64,000 nt of DNA. It comes from Flavobacteriaceae bacterium (GTDB lineage Bacteria > Bacteroidota > Bacteroidia > UKL13-3). The DNA is taken from contig SHWZ01000005.1 of NCBI GenBank assembly GCA_009693575.1, positions 1-64,000 of the forward strand. Direction: 5' to 3'. Below the pieces are notes generated by a model that worked only from the letters and a program-made list of their open reading frames with translations, made no database searches and was not told the origin of the DNA. The position numbers were made by a program, and so were the translations under genes. This document shows, in pieces, positions 33,358 to 41,905 of the stretch. Each line of letters opens with the position of its first letter. The stretch's first letter is position 1.

Positions 33358-34320
33358 TCACTTCTTAAACACCCTCACAGCACACCAGCCCAAAACGGGC
33401 AGGGTTAAAGTAGCAGCGAATGCAGTGATGCAAGGTAAGAAGCAGCAAAGTACCGCCGCAAATAGTAGGTAATACAAAGGATAAAGCAGAATCAAAAAAC
33501 CAAACAACATGGAGTCATAGAACACACTACCCTGGTTCAATTTGGCTGCAATTCTATTCAGAGGATAGTAAAATGGTGCATTGCACAACCAGCCTAGCAA
33601 AGCAGGGGCAAGTAGCAGCAACCGAAGAAGCATCGGAGTATCGTGGTGCAGTTTCATCACCTTTTCTTTGTCCCAAGTCAGTGGCTTCATTCGGCCCTCC
33701 AGCAAGGTGTTGAATCGGTTGAGGCAAGCAGCATCCATGGATGGTTCCCCTACATCGGCAATAGCTATTGGTTTATCATACACCATCTCAAGGCTCTTGC
33801 CTGGCCCTGCAAATGAAGTATAGTTGAGCCCGGTTGGAATTATCCTCAGTTTGTCTTTTAGTTCAGGATCAAGAAATGCTTGCATGGCCACTCTTGCCAA
33901 TCCTTTTTTCAAGGGTCTAAGTTTATACTCATGCACACAAAGGCCCTCCGGATAAAAATAGATGATGCCATTGTTTTTGAGTGTCTTTCGGCATAGTTCG
34001 AACAGTTCATCATTTTTCAGTACATGCTCACGTCCACCATCGTTTCCACGATATGCTGGAATCATATGCAGACCATTAAAAATTTTACGAAGTAGCCCTT
34101 TTTTAAACACATCCCCTCGCACCACAGTATGGCCGGGTTCTTTCATCATAGCACCCTGAACCACGGTATCGAAAAAAGAGTTTGGGTGGTTGCTAGCCAT
34201 TATTGCAGGCCCTTTCAGGTTTCGCACCCAATCAGGTGGCGTATTCCTTTTTTTGAAATAGATATAGGCAGCAGGCCTAGCCAGAAAGGTGGCAAATCGG
34301 TATAAAAAATTTGGTTTCAT
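33358..34320 (-). CDS. 1-acyl-sn-glycerol-3-phosphate acyltransferase-like protein (PlsC family)
   Basis: 320 residues. The acyltransferase motif I NHPNSFFD (H-x4-D) lies near residue 44, and motif III YFYPEG near 136. C-terminal hydrophobic segments (LLLRLLLLAPALLGWL and LLYPLYYLLFAAVLCCF) indicate membrane attachment. It probably acylates lysophosphatidate or a related lipid at the inner membrane. The start codon overlaps the carB stop (TAATG, sharing 34320), so it is translationally coupled to carB, an association of lipid and pyrimidine synthesis with no obvious metabolic logic. Confidence 0.85.
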   Translation of the reverse strand: MKPNFLYRFATFLARPAAYIYFKKRNTPPDWVRNLKGPAIMASNHPNSFFDTVVQGAMMKEPGHTVVRGDVFKKGLLRKIFNGLHMIPAYRGNDGGREHVLKNDELFELCRKTLKNNGIIYFYPEGLCVHEYKLRPLKKGLARVAMQAFLDPELKDKLRIIPTGLNYTSFAGPGKSLEMVYDKPIAIADVGEPSMDAACLNRFNTLLEGRMKPLTWDKEKVMKLHHDTPMLLRLLLLAPALLGWLCNAPFYYPLNRIAAKLNQGSVFYDSMLFGFLILLYPLYYLLFAAVLCCFLPCITAFAATLTLPVLGWCAVRVFKK

Positions 34321-37148
34321 TACTTGCTCAAATACATACTTTTCTCTTTGTAAAGCTGCCTGAAGTAAGGGTCGTAAAGGTCCTTGATAAATAGGATGGC
34401 TTCGCCCGTTGATTTCATTTCTGGGCCCAGTTCTTTTTCAATTTCTGGAAACTTGTTGTAGGAGAAAACAGGTTCTTTGATGGCAAATCCTTCCAGCTTT
34501 CGCATGATGTTGAAGTCTTTGAGTTTTTTAGCTCCGAGCATTACCTGCGTAGCTATGTTGATATAAGGAACTTGATAGGCTTTGGCAATGAAAGGCACGG
34601 TGCGGCTGGCTCGGGGGTTGGCTTCAATCACATACACATAGTTATCTTTGATGGCAAACTGTATATTCAACAATCCCCGAATGTTCATGCTATGTGCCAG
34701 TTTCACCGCATAGTCGGTCATGGTTTTAACCACACCTGCATTCAACGTAAAAGGAGGCAGCACCGCCGATGAATCTCCGCTGTGAATTCCAGCGGGCTCT
34801 ATGTGTTCCATCACTCCTATGATATGAACATCATCACCATCGCATATACAGTCCACCTCAGCTTCCTCAGCCCTGTCCAGAAAGTGGTCAATCAGCACCC
34901 GGTTGCCAGGAAGTTCCCTTAAAAGATTTACTACAGCAGTTTCAAGTTCCTCGTCGTTTATTACTATTTTCATGCCTTGTCCACCTAGCACATAGCTAGG
35001 TCTCACCAGCACAGGGTAGCCCACTTCCTTGGCCACTTGGATGGCTTCGTCAGCAGTTTCGGCAACTCCATATTGTGGGTAGGGGATGCCTAGTTCTTTG
35101 AGCAGGTCGCTAAACAATCCCCTGTCTTCGGCAGTGTCCATGTCCTCGTAGCTTGTGCCAATGATGGGTATGCTATGTTCTTTCAGTTTCTTGGAAAGTT
35201 TCAAGGCTGTTTGGCCACCCAGTTGCACAATTACCCCTTCTGGTTTTTCATGTAGAATTATCTCTCGCAAATGTTCCCAAAATACTGGTTCAAAGTATAG
35301 CTTGTCGGCCATGTCGAAGTCTGTACTTACCGTTTCGGGGTTGCAATTTATCATGATAGCTTCGTAACCACATTCTTGAGCAGCCATCAGACCGTGTACA
35401 CAGCTATAATCGAACTCGATGCCCTGCCCTATTCGGTTAGGCCCTGAACCCAGCACTATAATTTTTTTCTTGTTGGATGTTATGGATTCGTTGCTTTCAG
35501 CTACTCGCTGCTCAAATGTACTATAAAAATAATTGGTACTACTCTCAAACTCTGCCGCACAGGTGTCCACCATTTTGTAACTGCGTTTGATGTCCATCTC
35601 GTGGTAGCGTTTGTCGAACACTTCGTCTTCGGTGCAACCAACCAAATAAGCTATCTGCACATCACTGTAGCCCATGCGTTTCAGTTCGGCCATCAGCGGT
35701 ATTGCTATATTCTGAATAGTATATCGCTTGGCCTCGATTTCAATAGTTACCAAGTCTTGCAACTGCATCAAAAACCAACGGTCAATCCGAGTTGCTTTTT
35801 CAATACTGCTAATTGGCACACCAAGGCTGAGGGCATCTTTGAGATGAAAAATTCGATCCCAACTTGGGTGAGCAAGGCTTTCCATTATCTGATCCAAATT
35901 GCGAAGCTGTTTTCCGTCAGCCCCCAAGCCTGAGCGGTTAATTTCCAAGCTCTGAATTGCTTTTTGCAAAGCCTCCAAGAAGCTGCGACCAATGCCCATT
36001 ACTTCACCAACACTTTTCATTTGTATACCAAGTGTTTTATTCGCACCTTTGAATTTATCAAAATTCCAACGAGGTATTTTTACTATTACATAATCCAACG
36101 CAGGCTCAAAGTATGCGGAAGTGGTTTTGGTCACTGGATTCATTAGCTCGTCCAATGTAAAACCAATGGCTAATTTGCTGGCTATTTTGGCTATGGGATA
36201 GCCTGTGGCTTTGCTTGCAAGAGCTGAAGATCGGCTTACCCGTGGATTGATTTCTACAGAGATGATTTCTTCGTCCTCTGGGTTCACAGCAAACTGCACA
36301 TTGCAGCCACCAGCGAAGGTGCCTATACTCCGAATCATGTGGATGGCTTGACTTCGCATTTCTTGGAAACAAGTATCACTCAAAGTCATGGCAGGAGCTA
36401 CTGTAATGCTATCTCCCGTATGTATTCCCATTGGGTCAAAATTTTCGATAGTACATATCACAGCCACGTTGTCATTACTGTCTCGTAGAAGCTCTAGTTC
36501 ATATTCTTTCCAACCAATCACGGCTTTTTCAACCAAAACTTCATGGGTAGGGCTGGCCTTCAATCCACGCATCAAGGCAGTGTCAAAATCTTCTTTTTTA
36601 TGAATAATTCCTCCACCATAGCCGCCCAAGGTATAGCTGGGGCGAATCACCAGAGGGAAACCGATTCGTTGGGCAATTTCCTTTCCCTCCAAAAAGGAAT
36701 TAGCTACATCAGAAGGTGCGACACCCACCCCAATCTCAATCATCAATTTACGGAATTTGTCGCGGTTTTCGGTACTTTCTATGGCTGCAATGTCAACCCC
36801 AATGATCCGCACTTTATACTTTTCCCAGATGCCGAGTTCGTCGGCTTCTTTACAAAGGTTGAGAGCAGTTTGGCCGCCCATTGTTGGTAGCACTGCATCT
36901 ATTTGTTGCTCCTCTAATATCTGTACAATGCTTTCAACCGTGAGCGGTTTCAAATACACATGGTCGGCCATCACCGGGTCGGTCATGATGGTTGCTGGAT
37001 TGCTATTGATAAGTGTTACAGAAATTCCTTCTTCTCGAAGGGAGCGGGCTGCTTGGGTGCCGCTGTAGTCAAATTCGCAGGCTTGGCCTATGATTATGGG
37101 GCCTGAGCCAATGATGAGAACCGACTTTATTGAGTTGTCTTTGGGCAT
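34320..37148 (-). CDS. carB: Carbamoyl-phosphate synthase large subunit lacking the C-terminal allosteric domain
   Basis: 942 residues from the ATG at 37148 (MPKDNSIKSVLIIGSGPIII). An in-frame start at 37181 would translate a palindromic repeat (37159-37174) and is rejected. Two ATP-grasp halves are present, each opening with GSGPxxIGQ (GSGPIIIGQACEFDYSGTQA and GSGPNRIGQGIEFDYSC). It makes carbamoyl phosphate from glutamine-derived ammonia, bicarbonate and ATP for pyrimidines and arginine. E. coli CarB has 1073 residues; this one ends soon after the second ATP-grasp half (LYKEKSMYLSK), so the MGS-like domain that binds UMP and ornithine is absent. carA is not adjacent. Confidence 0.95.
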   Translation of the reverse strand: MPKDNSIKSVLIIGSGPIIIGQACEFDYSGTQAARSLREEGISVTLINSNPATIMTDPVMADHVYLKPLTVESIVQILEEQQIDAVLPTMGGQTALNLCKEADELGIWEKYKVRIIGVDIAAIESTENRDKFRKLMIEIGVGVAPSDVANSFLEGKEIAQRIGFPLVIRPSYTLGGYGGGIIHKKEDFDTALMRGLKASPTHEVLVEKAVIGWKEYELELLRDSNDNVAVICTIENFDPMGIHTGDSITVAPAMTLSDTCFQEMRSQAIHMIRSIGTFAGGCNVQFAVNPEDEEIISVEINPRVSRSSALASKATGYPIAKIASKLAIGFTLDELMNPVTKTTSAYFEPALDYVIVKIPRWNFDKFKGANKTLGIQMKSVGEVMGIGRSFLEALQKAIQSLEINRSGLGADGKQLRNLDQIMESLAHPSWDRIFHLKDALSLGVPISSIEKATRIDRWFLMQLQDLVTIEIEAKRYTIQNIAIPLMAELKRMGYSDVQIAYLVGCTEDEVFDKRYHEMDIKRSYKMVDTCAAEFESSTNYFYSTFEQRVAESNESITSNKKKIIVLGSGPNRIGQGIEFDYSCVHGLMAAQECGYEAIMINCNPETVSTDFDMADKLYFEPVFWEHLREIILHEKPEGVIVQLGGQTALKLSKKLKEHSIPIIGTSYEDMDTAEDRGLFSDLLKELGIPYPQYGVAETADEAIQVAKEVGYPVLVRPSYVLGGQGMKIVINDEELETAVVNLLRELPGNRVLIDHFLDRAEEAEVDCICDGDDVHIIGVMEHIEPAGIHSGDSSAVLPPFTLNAGVVKTMTDYAVKLAHSMNIRGLLNIQFAIKDNYVYVIEANPRASRTVPFIAKAYQVPYINIATQVMLGAKKLKDFNIMRKLEGFAIKEPVFSYNKFPEIEKELGPEMKSTGEAILFIKDLYDPYFRQLYKEKSMYLSK

Positions 37149-37158
37149 TTTTTTTTTA

Positions 37159-37174
37159 TCCCGCCTGTGCGGGA
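37159..37174. repeat. Palindrome TCCCGCCTGTGCGGGA in the carB 5' leader
   Basis: Six-base arms TCCCGC / GCGGGA around CTGT, just before the carB ATG with an A-tract (minus strand) between. It sits between the -7 box at 37204-37211 and the start codon, so it would form a hairpin in the carB mRNA leader. It is related in style (TCCCG ... CGGGA) to the palindromes at 6601 and 24772. Confidence 0.55.
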
Positions 37175-37203
37175 CATCCAAAAATGTGTTTGAGAAAGTG
37201 TTG

Positions 37204-37211
37204 CAAAATTA
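37204..37211 (-). promoter_or_regulatory. -7 box TAATTTTG upstream of carB
   Basis: Reads TAATTTTG on the minus strand, a perfect TANNTTTG. It gives a leader of about 50 nt containing the palindrome at 37159-37174. The -33 element is weak. Confidence 0.35.
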
Positions 37212-37241
37212 AGGGAAAATGGTTTTGTAGTCAGAACGATT

Positions 37242-37735
37242 CTATCCACAAAATGATGCTATACTTGATGCAAGCCACTGCATGTCGAACCGTTCGTAGG
37301 GATACGAGGTATTAGGAAAAACGTCCAATTGTCGTTTCTTAAGCATTGAATAGTCATGTGCCGTATTGGCAACTCCTTCCGAAGTATCAAGGTCACCGAT
37401 GCCAAGCCAGGGGAAGAATTGCCAAAACCTCTTCGCTCAGGTATTGCTTTGTTACTAAGTAAATAAGCAAGACGTTGGGTTTTTCCAGCAAATTTTTCCA
37501 TCCATATATATGTGTTTTGCCCAACTGAGCTGCAAAAAGAGGAAGCTTTTCCTCTAGCTTTGAGGCATCCATCATGCGAAATTTTTTAAAAAACTGCCTC
37601 ATCCCTCTTCAGCATTGTTCCCAAAGTAAAAACCATGGAGACCCTTTCAAGGCTGGTATTTGCCAAATGTAAATCCATATACCCACCCCTGATGTGGCCA
37701 AAAAGGTTGGCCTGCTTAATCTGGTTTTCATCCAT
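37242..37735 (-). pseudogene. Decayed gene with two frameshifts, family unknown
   Basis: Three overlapping minus-strand frames join into one sensible protein if two single-base insertions are removed. From 37735 the frame reads MDENQIKQANLFGHIRGGYM and stops after KRDEAVF at a T6A6 homopolymer. Removing one T continues into KKFRMMDASKLEEKLPLF up to EEVLAILP, where a C4 run breaks the frame. Removing one C continues as GIGDLDTSEGVANTAHDY and ends ASFCG at 37242. The whole is 494 nt, that is 492 after correction, giving 163 residues. Both breaks are at homopolymers, so sequencing error is possible. An open stretch further upstream (WDGEIAFIEEFSIQFLDDQ, to about 37840) may be another fragment. 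Not recognised. Confidence 0.5.
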
Positions 37736-37817
37736 AAATCTCAACCTGATCATCCAGAAACTGAATGCTGAATTCCTCAATAAAAGCTATTTCGCCATCC
37801 CATAAAACTAAGGTGAG

Positions 37818-37852
37818 AAAATGCCCCAAGTTTGGCGGAGCATTTTTTTTTT
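37818..37852. other. Hairpin with T10 tract upstream of the decayed gene
   Basis: AAAATGC at 37818-37824 pairs with GCATTTT at 37840-37846 and is followed by ten T in total on the plus strand (37843-37852). It looks like a plus-strand terminator, but no plus-strand gene precedes it, so it may be a relic. Apart from this hairpin and a -7 box at 37971, I see nothing else in 37736-38027. Confidence 0.4.
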
Positions 37853-37970
37853 AGTGAGTCAAATTGTTAGGTACATCCAAGTGCCTCTTGAAGGAGGATG
37901 AGTATGTTCATAGCAGTGAGCAAAGAATATTCAGCAACATAAAATTCATTTATTCAGCATTGCCATAGCG

Positions 37971-37978
37971 TACTTTTG
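37971..37978 (+). promoter_or_regulatory. -7 box TACTTTTG upstream of tadA
   Basis: Perfect TANNTTTG match about 50 nt before the tadA ATG. No convincing -33 partner. Confidence 0.35.
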
Positions 37979-38027
37979 AAATCTAATCTTTTTCAATTGT
38001 CCAAGTACGATTCATTATATTAATAAT

Positions 38028-38462
38028 ATGGAAACCCACGAACGCTTTATGCGAGAGGCATTGAAAGAGGCACAGAAAGCTTTTGATGCGAAGGAAGTAC
38101 CTGTTGGATGCGTAGTGGTGTGCCAAGGTGTAGTAATTGGTCGAGGCCATAACCTCACCGAGCGGCTTACGGATGCAACTGCTCACGCAGAGATGCAAGC
38201 TATCACAGCTGCTGCAAATCATATTGGTGGTAAATACCTGATTGAGTGTGCCCTGTATGTGACTCTTGAACCTTGTGTGATGTGTGCCGGAGCTATTTAT
38301 TGGAGTCAGCTTGGTGGGCTGGTATGGGGTGCAAGTGATGAAAAGCGAGGGTTCAGCAAGATATCTCCGACAATCATTCACCCAAAAACCGAAGTGACCA
38401 AAGGCGTACTTGCCGAAGAGTCTGAAAAGTTGCTGAAAGATTTTTTTAAGAAGTTGCGTTAA
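38028..38462 (+). CDS. tadA: tRNA-specific adenosine deaminase
   Basis: 144 residues, typical length. The zinc-dependent deaminase signature is complete: HAE at 53-55 in TAHAEMQA, and PCVMC at 82-86 in TLEPCVMCAGAI. TadA converts A34 to inosine in tRNA-Arg(ACG). The general cytidine/deoxycytidylate deaminase superfamily is the alternative, but the spacing and the EPCVMCAGA form fit TadA. Its last 17 nt overlap the end of the convergent CapA-family gene. Confidence 0.92.
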   Translation: METHERFMREALKEAQKAFDAKEVPVGCVVVCQGVVIGRGHNLTERLTDATAHAEMQAITAAANHIGGKYLIECALYVTLEPCVMCAGAIYWSQLGGLVWGASDEKRGFSKISPTIIHPKTEVTKGVLAEESEKLLKDFFKKLR

Positions 38463-39801
38463 GATTTCCCACGAAGTGTTTTTGGTAAAAATGTGCGAGC
38501 CCCTTCAACTCATTTTGGTTTCGACGGGGAAGATTCTCAACCTTTGAAAGTGCTTCAGTAAGGTGCTTAAACCTTAGTTCCATCTTTTCTTTGTCGAAGC
38601 TGGCATAAAGCGGCACTGCCTCCACTTGCTCTAGCTGCGAATACGGTTGACCGTTTAGCAAACCAATACTGAGTTTTAGTTTTAGATAAACAGGTAGATG
38701 CCCCCAAGTGAATATATCGTAGGCAACAAAATCGCCCAACGAATAGATGGCAAATCCTTTTTTCTGCCTGCCAGTGCTTTGGTCTGCAAAAGTGTATGTT
38801 TCCATTGGCTGTATATTATGGGGGTGGCTGCCCAAAATAATGTCGGGGCCACACTCATCGAACACCCGATGAAACAAATCAACGATATGCGAAGAAGGGT
38901 AGGCTTGGTATGCGTTTCCGCAGTGTAGCGATATTGCCGTAAAAGCAGCTCCTCGCTCTTTTGCTAAGCGGCATTGCTCTTTGAGCAAGGTCAAATCGCA
39001 TCCGGGGGTGTTCAATGGAAGGTGGTTCGTAAGCCAAGGCTTGTGTTTGGGATTTATTTCTCTGTTAAGAGAGTAAGTATAGCTTAGAAAAGCTGTGCGG
39101 ATTCCATTTCTTTCCAAAATGGGAAAGCTATGCAAATCCGTTTCAGTCAATGCTGCTCCGCAGTGGGCTATTTTTTTCTCATCCAAAAATGCAAGGGTAT
39201 CGGCCAACCCCGTTTCCCCCATATCAAGCGAATGATTGTTGGCCACACTTAGCACATCGAAGCCACTGTAGTTTCCATTTCCATTGAAGATATTAAACAT
39301 CTCTTCTGAACCATTGAAGTACATATGATATAGCATCATCTCTGGGACTGCCTGCTGCTTTTTGCTTGTCACAATAGGGGTTTCCAAGTTAGCAGTCACT
39401 ATGTCTGCTCCAAAAAAATCCTTGCCCACCTCATCCCAAAGATGCTTGGCTGTATTGGCATTGATGAGTTTATAGGGCATCAGGTCGCCACCTGCATGAA
39501 GTGTGATTGAGTTGATTGCTACAAAACCTTCAGGCATGTGAAAATCCAAATCCTGCTCGGCGAAATACGTCTCGGCATCAAAGCCCTTGCTACCAGTGTT
39601 GTGTGGGTTTTGGTAATATTTGTAGCCAAGGTAGATCACTCCGTGTGCACCCATACTGCGTGGGTCTTCCTCAAAATCGCGAACTGGAAATTTCCATTTG
39701 CCCCAATGCAGCCATCCCAGAAATCGATAGATTGCAGCCAATATGGGAATAGTTAAATAGCCTACCCAAGTAACTCCTTTTGCCGCCTTAGGCTTTTTCA
39801 T
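38446..39801 (-). CDS. CapA-family (PGA_cap) metallophosphatase-like protein
   Basis: 451 residues. An N-terminal membrane anchor (VTWVGYLTIPILAAIYRFLGWLHW) is followed by the PGA_cap domain: LHAGGDLMPYK near 103, TANLETPIV, DVLSVANNHSLDMGETGL, and SLHCGNAYQAYPSS with GSHPHNIQPME near 330. These Asp, Asn and His motifs are the metal-binding set of the calcineurin-like phosphoesterase fold found in poly-gamma-glutamate capsule protein CapA. No capBC genes adjoin, so polyglutamate synthesis is not implied. It lies downstream of the ECF sigma operon on the same strand, 48 nt after it, and may be co-transcribed. Confidence 0.85.
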   Translation of the reverse strand: MKKPKAAKGVTWVGYLTIPILAAIYRFLGWLHWGKWKFPVRDFEEDPRSMGAHGVIYLGYKYYQNPHNTGSKGFDAETYFAEQDLDFHMPEGFVAINSITLHAGGDLMPYKLINANTAKHLWDEVGKDFFGADIVTANLETPIVTSKKQQAVPEMMLYHMYFNGSEEMFNIFNGNGNYSGFDVLSVANNHSLDMGETGLADTLAFLDEKKIAHCGAALTETDLHSFPILERNGIRTAFLSYTYSLNREINPKHKPWLTNHLPLNTPGCDLTLLKEQCRLAKERGAAFTAISLHCGNAYQAYPSSHIVDLFHRVFDECGPDIILGSHPHNIQPMETYTFADQSTGRQKKGFAIYSLGDFVAYDIFTWGHLPVYLKLKLSIGLLNGQPYSQLEQVEAVPLYASFDKEKMELRFKHLTEALSKVENLPRRNQNELKGLAHFYQKHFVGNLNATS

Positions 39802-39849
39802 TCTGCCGCAAAATAATGCTGAAAAAGGATTGCATCAAAGCAATCACCT

Positions 39850-40923
39850 TCAAATCTTCACCCGCATGGCCACACTCAGGCTGGCACTCCACAGGTGTTC
39901 TTTCAATAGTTGCTTGTTGGGATAGCTGTTGGTAAGGCTGCAGTGGAACTCAGGGCCGGCCAGCAGTTCTACTTTGCCAAATTGCATTTTCATTCGGGGA
40001 TTGAATATAGCTGATACTTGCATCAAAGGTTTACGGCGATTGTCGCTATAGGGAGCGTAGTTATCAGCTAAGGGTGACTTTTCTGCCAGCATCACTGCGG
40101 GCAAAAGCCCCTGCCGTAGTTCCAGTTTGGCTTTTCCAATATTCAATTTGTAATCAGCCAATAGCGGCACTTCTAAGCGGTAACTAGCATATTGACCTAG
40201 TTTGGTGTTGCTGCCAGCCTTGTGTATATCGCTCGTGTAAATAGTGTATCCATATTTGCTCAACAAAAGCCCTGTGGTAATATTCCAATTTTTGCTCACT
40301 TGTTTGCTCACCATAGCTCCCACAGAAACGAAAGTGGCAGGCCTTTGTTTTAGCATCGAAAGTTGGGAGGTGTTGGAATAGGTTTGCACATTACTGCCAA
40401 CAAAAATGGTTCGGTGAGATATGCCCATACTGCCAAACATTTCCAAGGTTAGATTCTTTCTAGGGCATCCTTCCCTGGGCTTATCGCAAGTAGGTGTTGG
40501 TTTATTTTTGAGAAATCCAGCTTCCATTTTTGGTGCTGATAGGGGCAGCATTACTATTTGCAAAGGCCTCGGCATAGGCTCCATGGCTGGAAGAGGAAAT
40601 GCTTTTTCGGAAAGTACTATCGAAGGTTGGGTTACTGATTTATTTTCAGCAAAAAAAACTAGTTTTACCTCTGCTACTATCTCAGCGTTTGCCAACTGCC
40701 TATTTACTCGTATTTCCTTGCTTGCAGTTTCGTTTGGGTTAAGATATTTGCCCACGAACATCAACAACACAAATACTGATGCAAAAGCACCCCATTGAAA
40801 CATCCTACCCCTTTGCTCGATGCTATGCAGGGCTGATGCCAGAGCATTCCATGAGTCTGAGCTAGTTTTTAGCTCAAAATCTTTAGCTGCTTTTTTGAGT
40901 ATATTTTCAGTCGTGCTTTTCAC
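39850..40923 (-). CDS. Membrane-anchored anti-sigma-like protein with beta-barrel-like C-terminus
   Basis: 357 residues. Start GTG at 40923, which overlaps the 3' end of the 51-codon gene by 17 nt. Residues 1-38 are a short cytoplasmic helix region ending SSDSWNALASALHSIEQRGR, a pattern seen at the N-terminus of Bacteroidota anti-sigma-like membrane proteins. One membrane helix lies at about 41-60 (FQWGAFASVFVLLMFVGKYL). A Pro-rich linker follows, and from about residue 155 the sequence alternates like PorT-family barrels (FVSVGAMVSKQVSKNWNITT, YRLEVPLLADYKLNIGK). With a sigma factor two genes upstream it probably anchors or senses for that factor. Family and role are inferred. Confidence 0.6.
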   Translation of the reverse strand: MKSTTENILKKAAKDFELKTSSDSWNALASALHSIEQRGRMFQWGAFASVFVLLMFVGKYLNPNETASKEIRVNRQLANAEIVAEVKLVFFAENKSVTQPSIVLSEKAFPLPAMEPMPRPLQIVMLPLSAPKMEAGFLKNKPTPTCDKPREGCPRKNLTLEMFGSMGISHRTIFVGSNVQTYSNTSQLSMLKQRPATFVSVGAMVSKQVSKNWNITTGLLLSKYGYTIYTSDIHKAGSNTKLGQYASYRLEVPLLADYKLNIGKAKLELRQGLLPAVMLAEKSPLADNYAPYSDNRRKPLMQVSAIFNPRMKMQFGKVELLAGPEFHCSLTNSYPNKQLLKEHLWSASLSVAMRVKI

Positions 40924-41062
40924 TGTCCTGGTTTTCTATTTGCCCTTTATTTTCAGATTCTTCTTCCCACCCTTTCTCGGGCTTGGCCTCCACCGATTTG
41001 CCGACTGCTTCCAATAGTTCGTCAAACTGGTCACGCTCGTCCATGCTGGGCTGGTTTTTCAT
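40907..41062 (-). CDS. 51-residue acidic protein encoded inside the ECF sigma operon
   Basis: A 51-codon gene with ATG at 41062 overlapping the sigma factor stop in ATGA (41059-41062), and with its TGA at 40907-40909 inside the start of the next gene. The protein is strongly acidic and hydrophilic, with MDERDQFDELLEAVGKS followed by an EEESENKGQIENQDSEKHD-type tail. No signal peptide or membrane segment. Overlaps on both sides suggest a translationally coupled three-gene cassette. It may be a sigma-binding or spacer peptide linking sigma factor and membrane protein; that is inference. No family recognised. Confidence 0.6.
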   Translation of the reverse strand: MKNQPSMDERDQFDELLEAVGKSVEAKPEKGWEEESENKGQIENQDSEKHD

Positions 41063-41679
41063 TTAAGGATTGTTACGGTTTCGAGTGCTATTTCATGTAG
41101 TCTTCCTTTGGCGGCTATTAGTCGGGCCATTAACATTCTGGCACGGGTATAATAGTTGCGGATGGTATGTTCTTCAAGCCTCAATAACGATGCTATTTCC
41201 TCATGGTGTTTTCCCTCGATGCTGTACAGATTGAGCACCACCCGATAAGCCGCTGGAAGCGACACAATCATCTCTACAATATCGCTGCTGTGCAGTCCCG
41301 AGTCAGTTTCTATGTCTTCAAAGTAGCTTTCTGCCAGCACAGGTTCAGGGTATTCTTCAAAGGCCAAGTCAGCCTTAGCCCACCGCACAATATTGCTTAG
41401 CATGGTGGCCGACAGCCAATCTTGAAAATGCCCTTGAAAACGGTAAAGCTGAATTTTAGAAAATGCCTCAACAAAACCTTGCTGCATCAGCTCCTCCGCT
41501 TTTTGTAGCCCACCGGTGTAGCGATAACAAAGCCCCAACATCTTGGAGGAGTATGCCTCAAACAATGCCTGCTGCGATGGCCGATGACCATCAAGGCAGC
41601 GGCGGATACGTTCCTGTTCTAACCTTGTAGCTGCGTCTCTCAACTCTGACTCAGCATAGAATTCCTGCTTTTGTTTCAT
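41059..41679 (-). CDS. ECF-type RNA polymerase sigma factor
   Basis: 206 residues. Region 2 spans roughly residues 38-110 (MLGLCYRYTGGLQKAEELMQ, then FQGHFQDWLSATMLSNIVRW). Region 4 at about 140-190 has SLPAAYRVVLNLYSIEGKHH and the helix-turn-helix EEIASLLRLEEHTIRNYYTR. No region 1 or 3, so it is an ECF sigma factor. It heads a cassette with a 51-aa protein (4-nt overlap) and the membrane-anchored protein. It is probably held inactive by one of them; regulon unknown. The promoter was not identified in the 226 nt upstream (41680-41905). Confidence 0.88.
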   Translation of the reverse strand: MKQKQEFYAESELRDAATRLEQERIRRCLDGHRPSQQALFEAYSSKMLGLCYRYTGGLQKAEELMQQGFVEAFSKIQLYRFQGHFQDWLSATMLSNIVRWAKADLAFEEYPEPVLAESYFEDIETDSGLHSSDIVEMIVSLPAAYRVVLNLYSIEGKHHEEIASLLRLEEHTIRNYYTRARMLMARLIAAKGRLHEIALETVTILK

Positions 41680-41905
41680 TTGATAAGTATGACGTAGAAA
41701 TGTTGCAGAGCGTTAGTTGGTTTATTTAATTTGGGTAGGCAAATATAAGTAAAAACTAAGAATCAAACCCGATGGTTTTTTATTCTGTACATACCTCTTT
41801 AATCAATTGATAATTTTAAGTTAACCATTAATCAAATGCATAAATTGTTTCATAGTTCAAGAAAAGAAATAACATACGAGAATAAATCAAATTCTCTGAA
41901 TTCAA

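Noticed and set aside
37149..37181. Upstream in-frame start of carB
   Set aside because: Would translate the palindrome TCCCGCCTGTGCGGGA; the ATG at 37148 begins the conserved N-terminus.
41765..41790. AAACC-CGAT-GGTTT hairpin before T-run
   Set aside because: Stem of only 5 bp and weak T-tract for the minus strand; not confident as terminator of the RND exporter gene.
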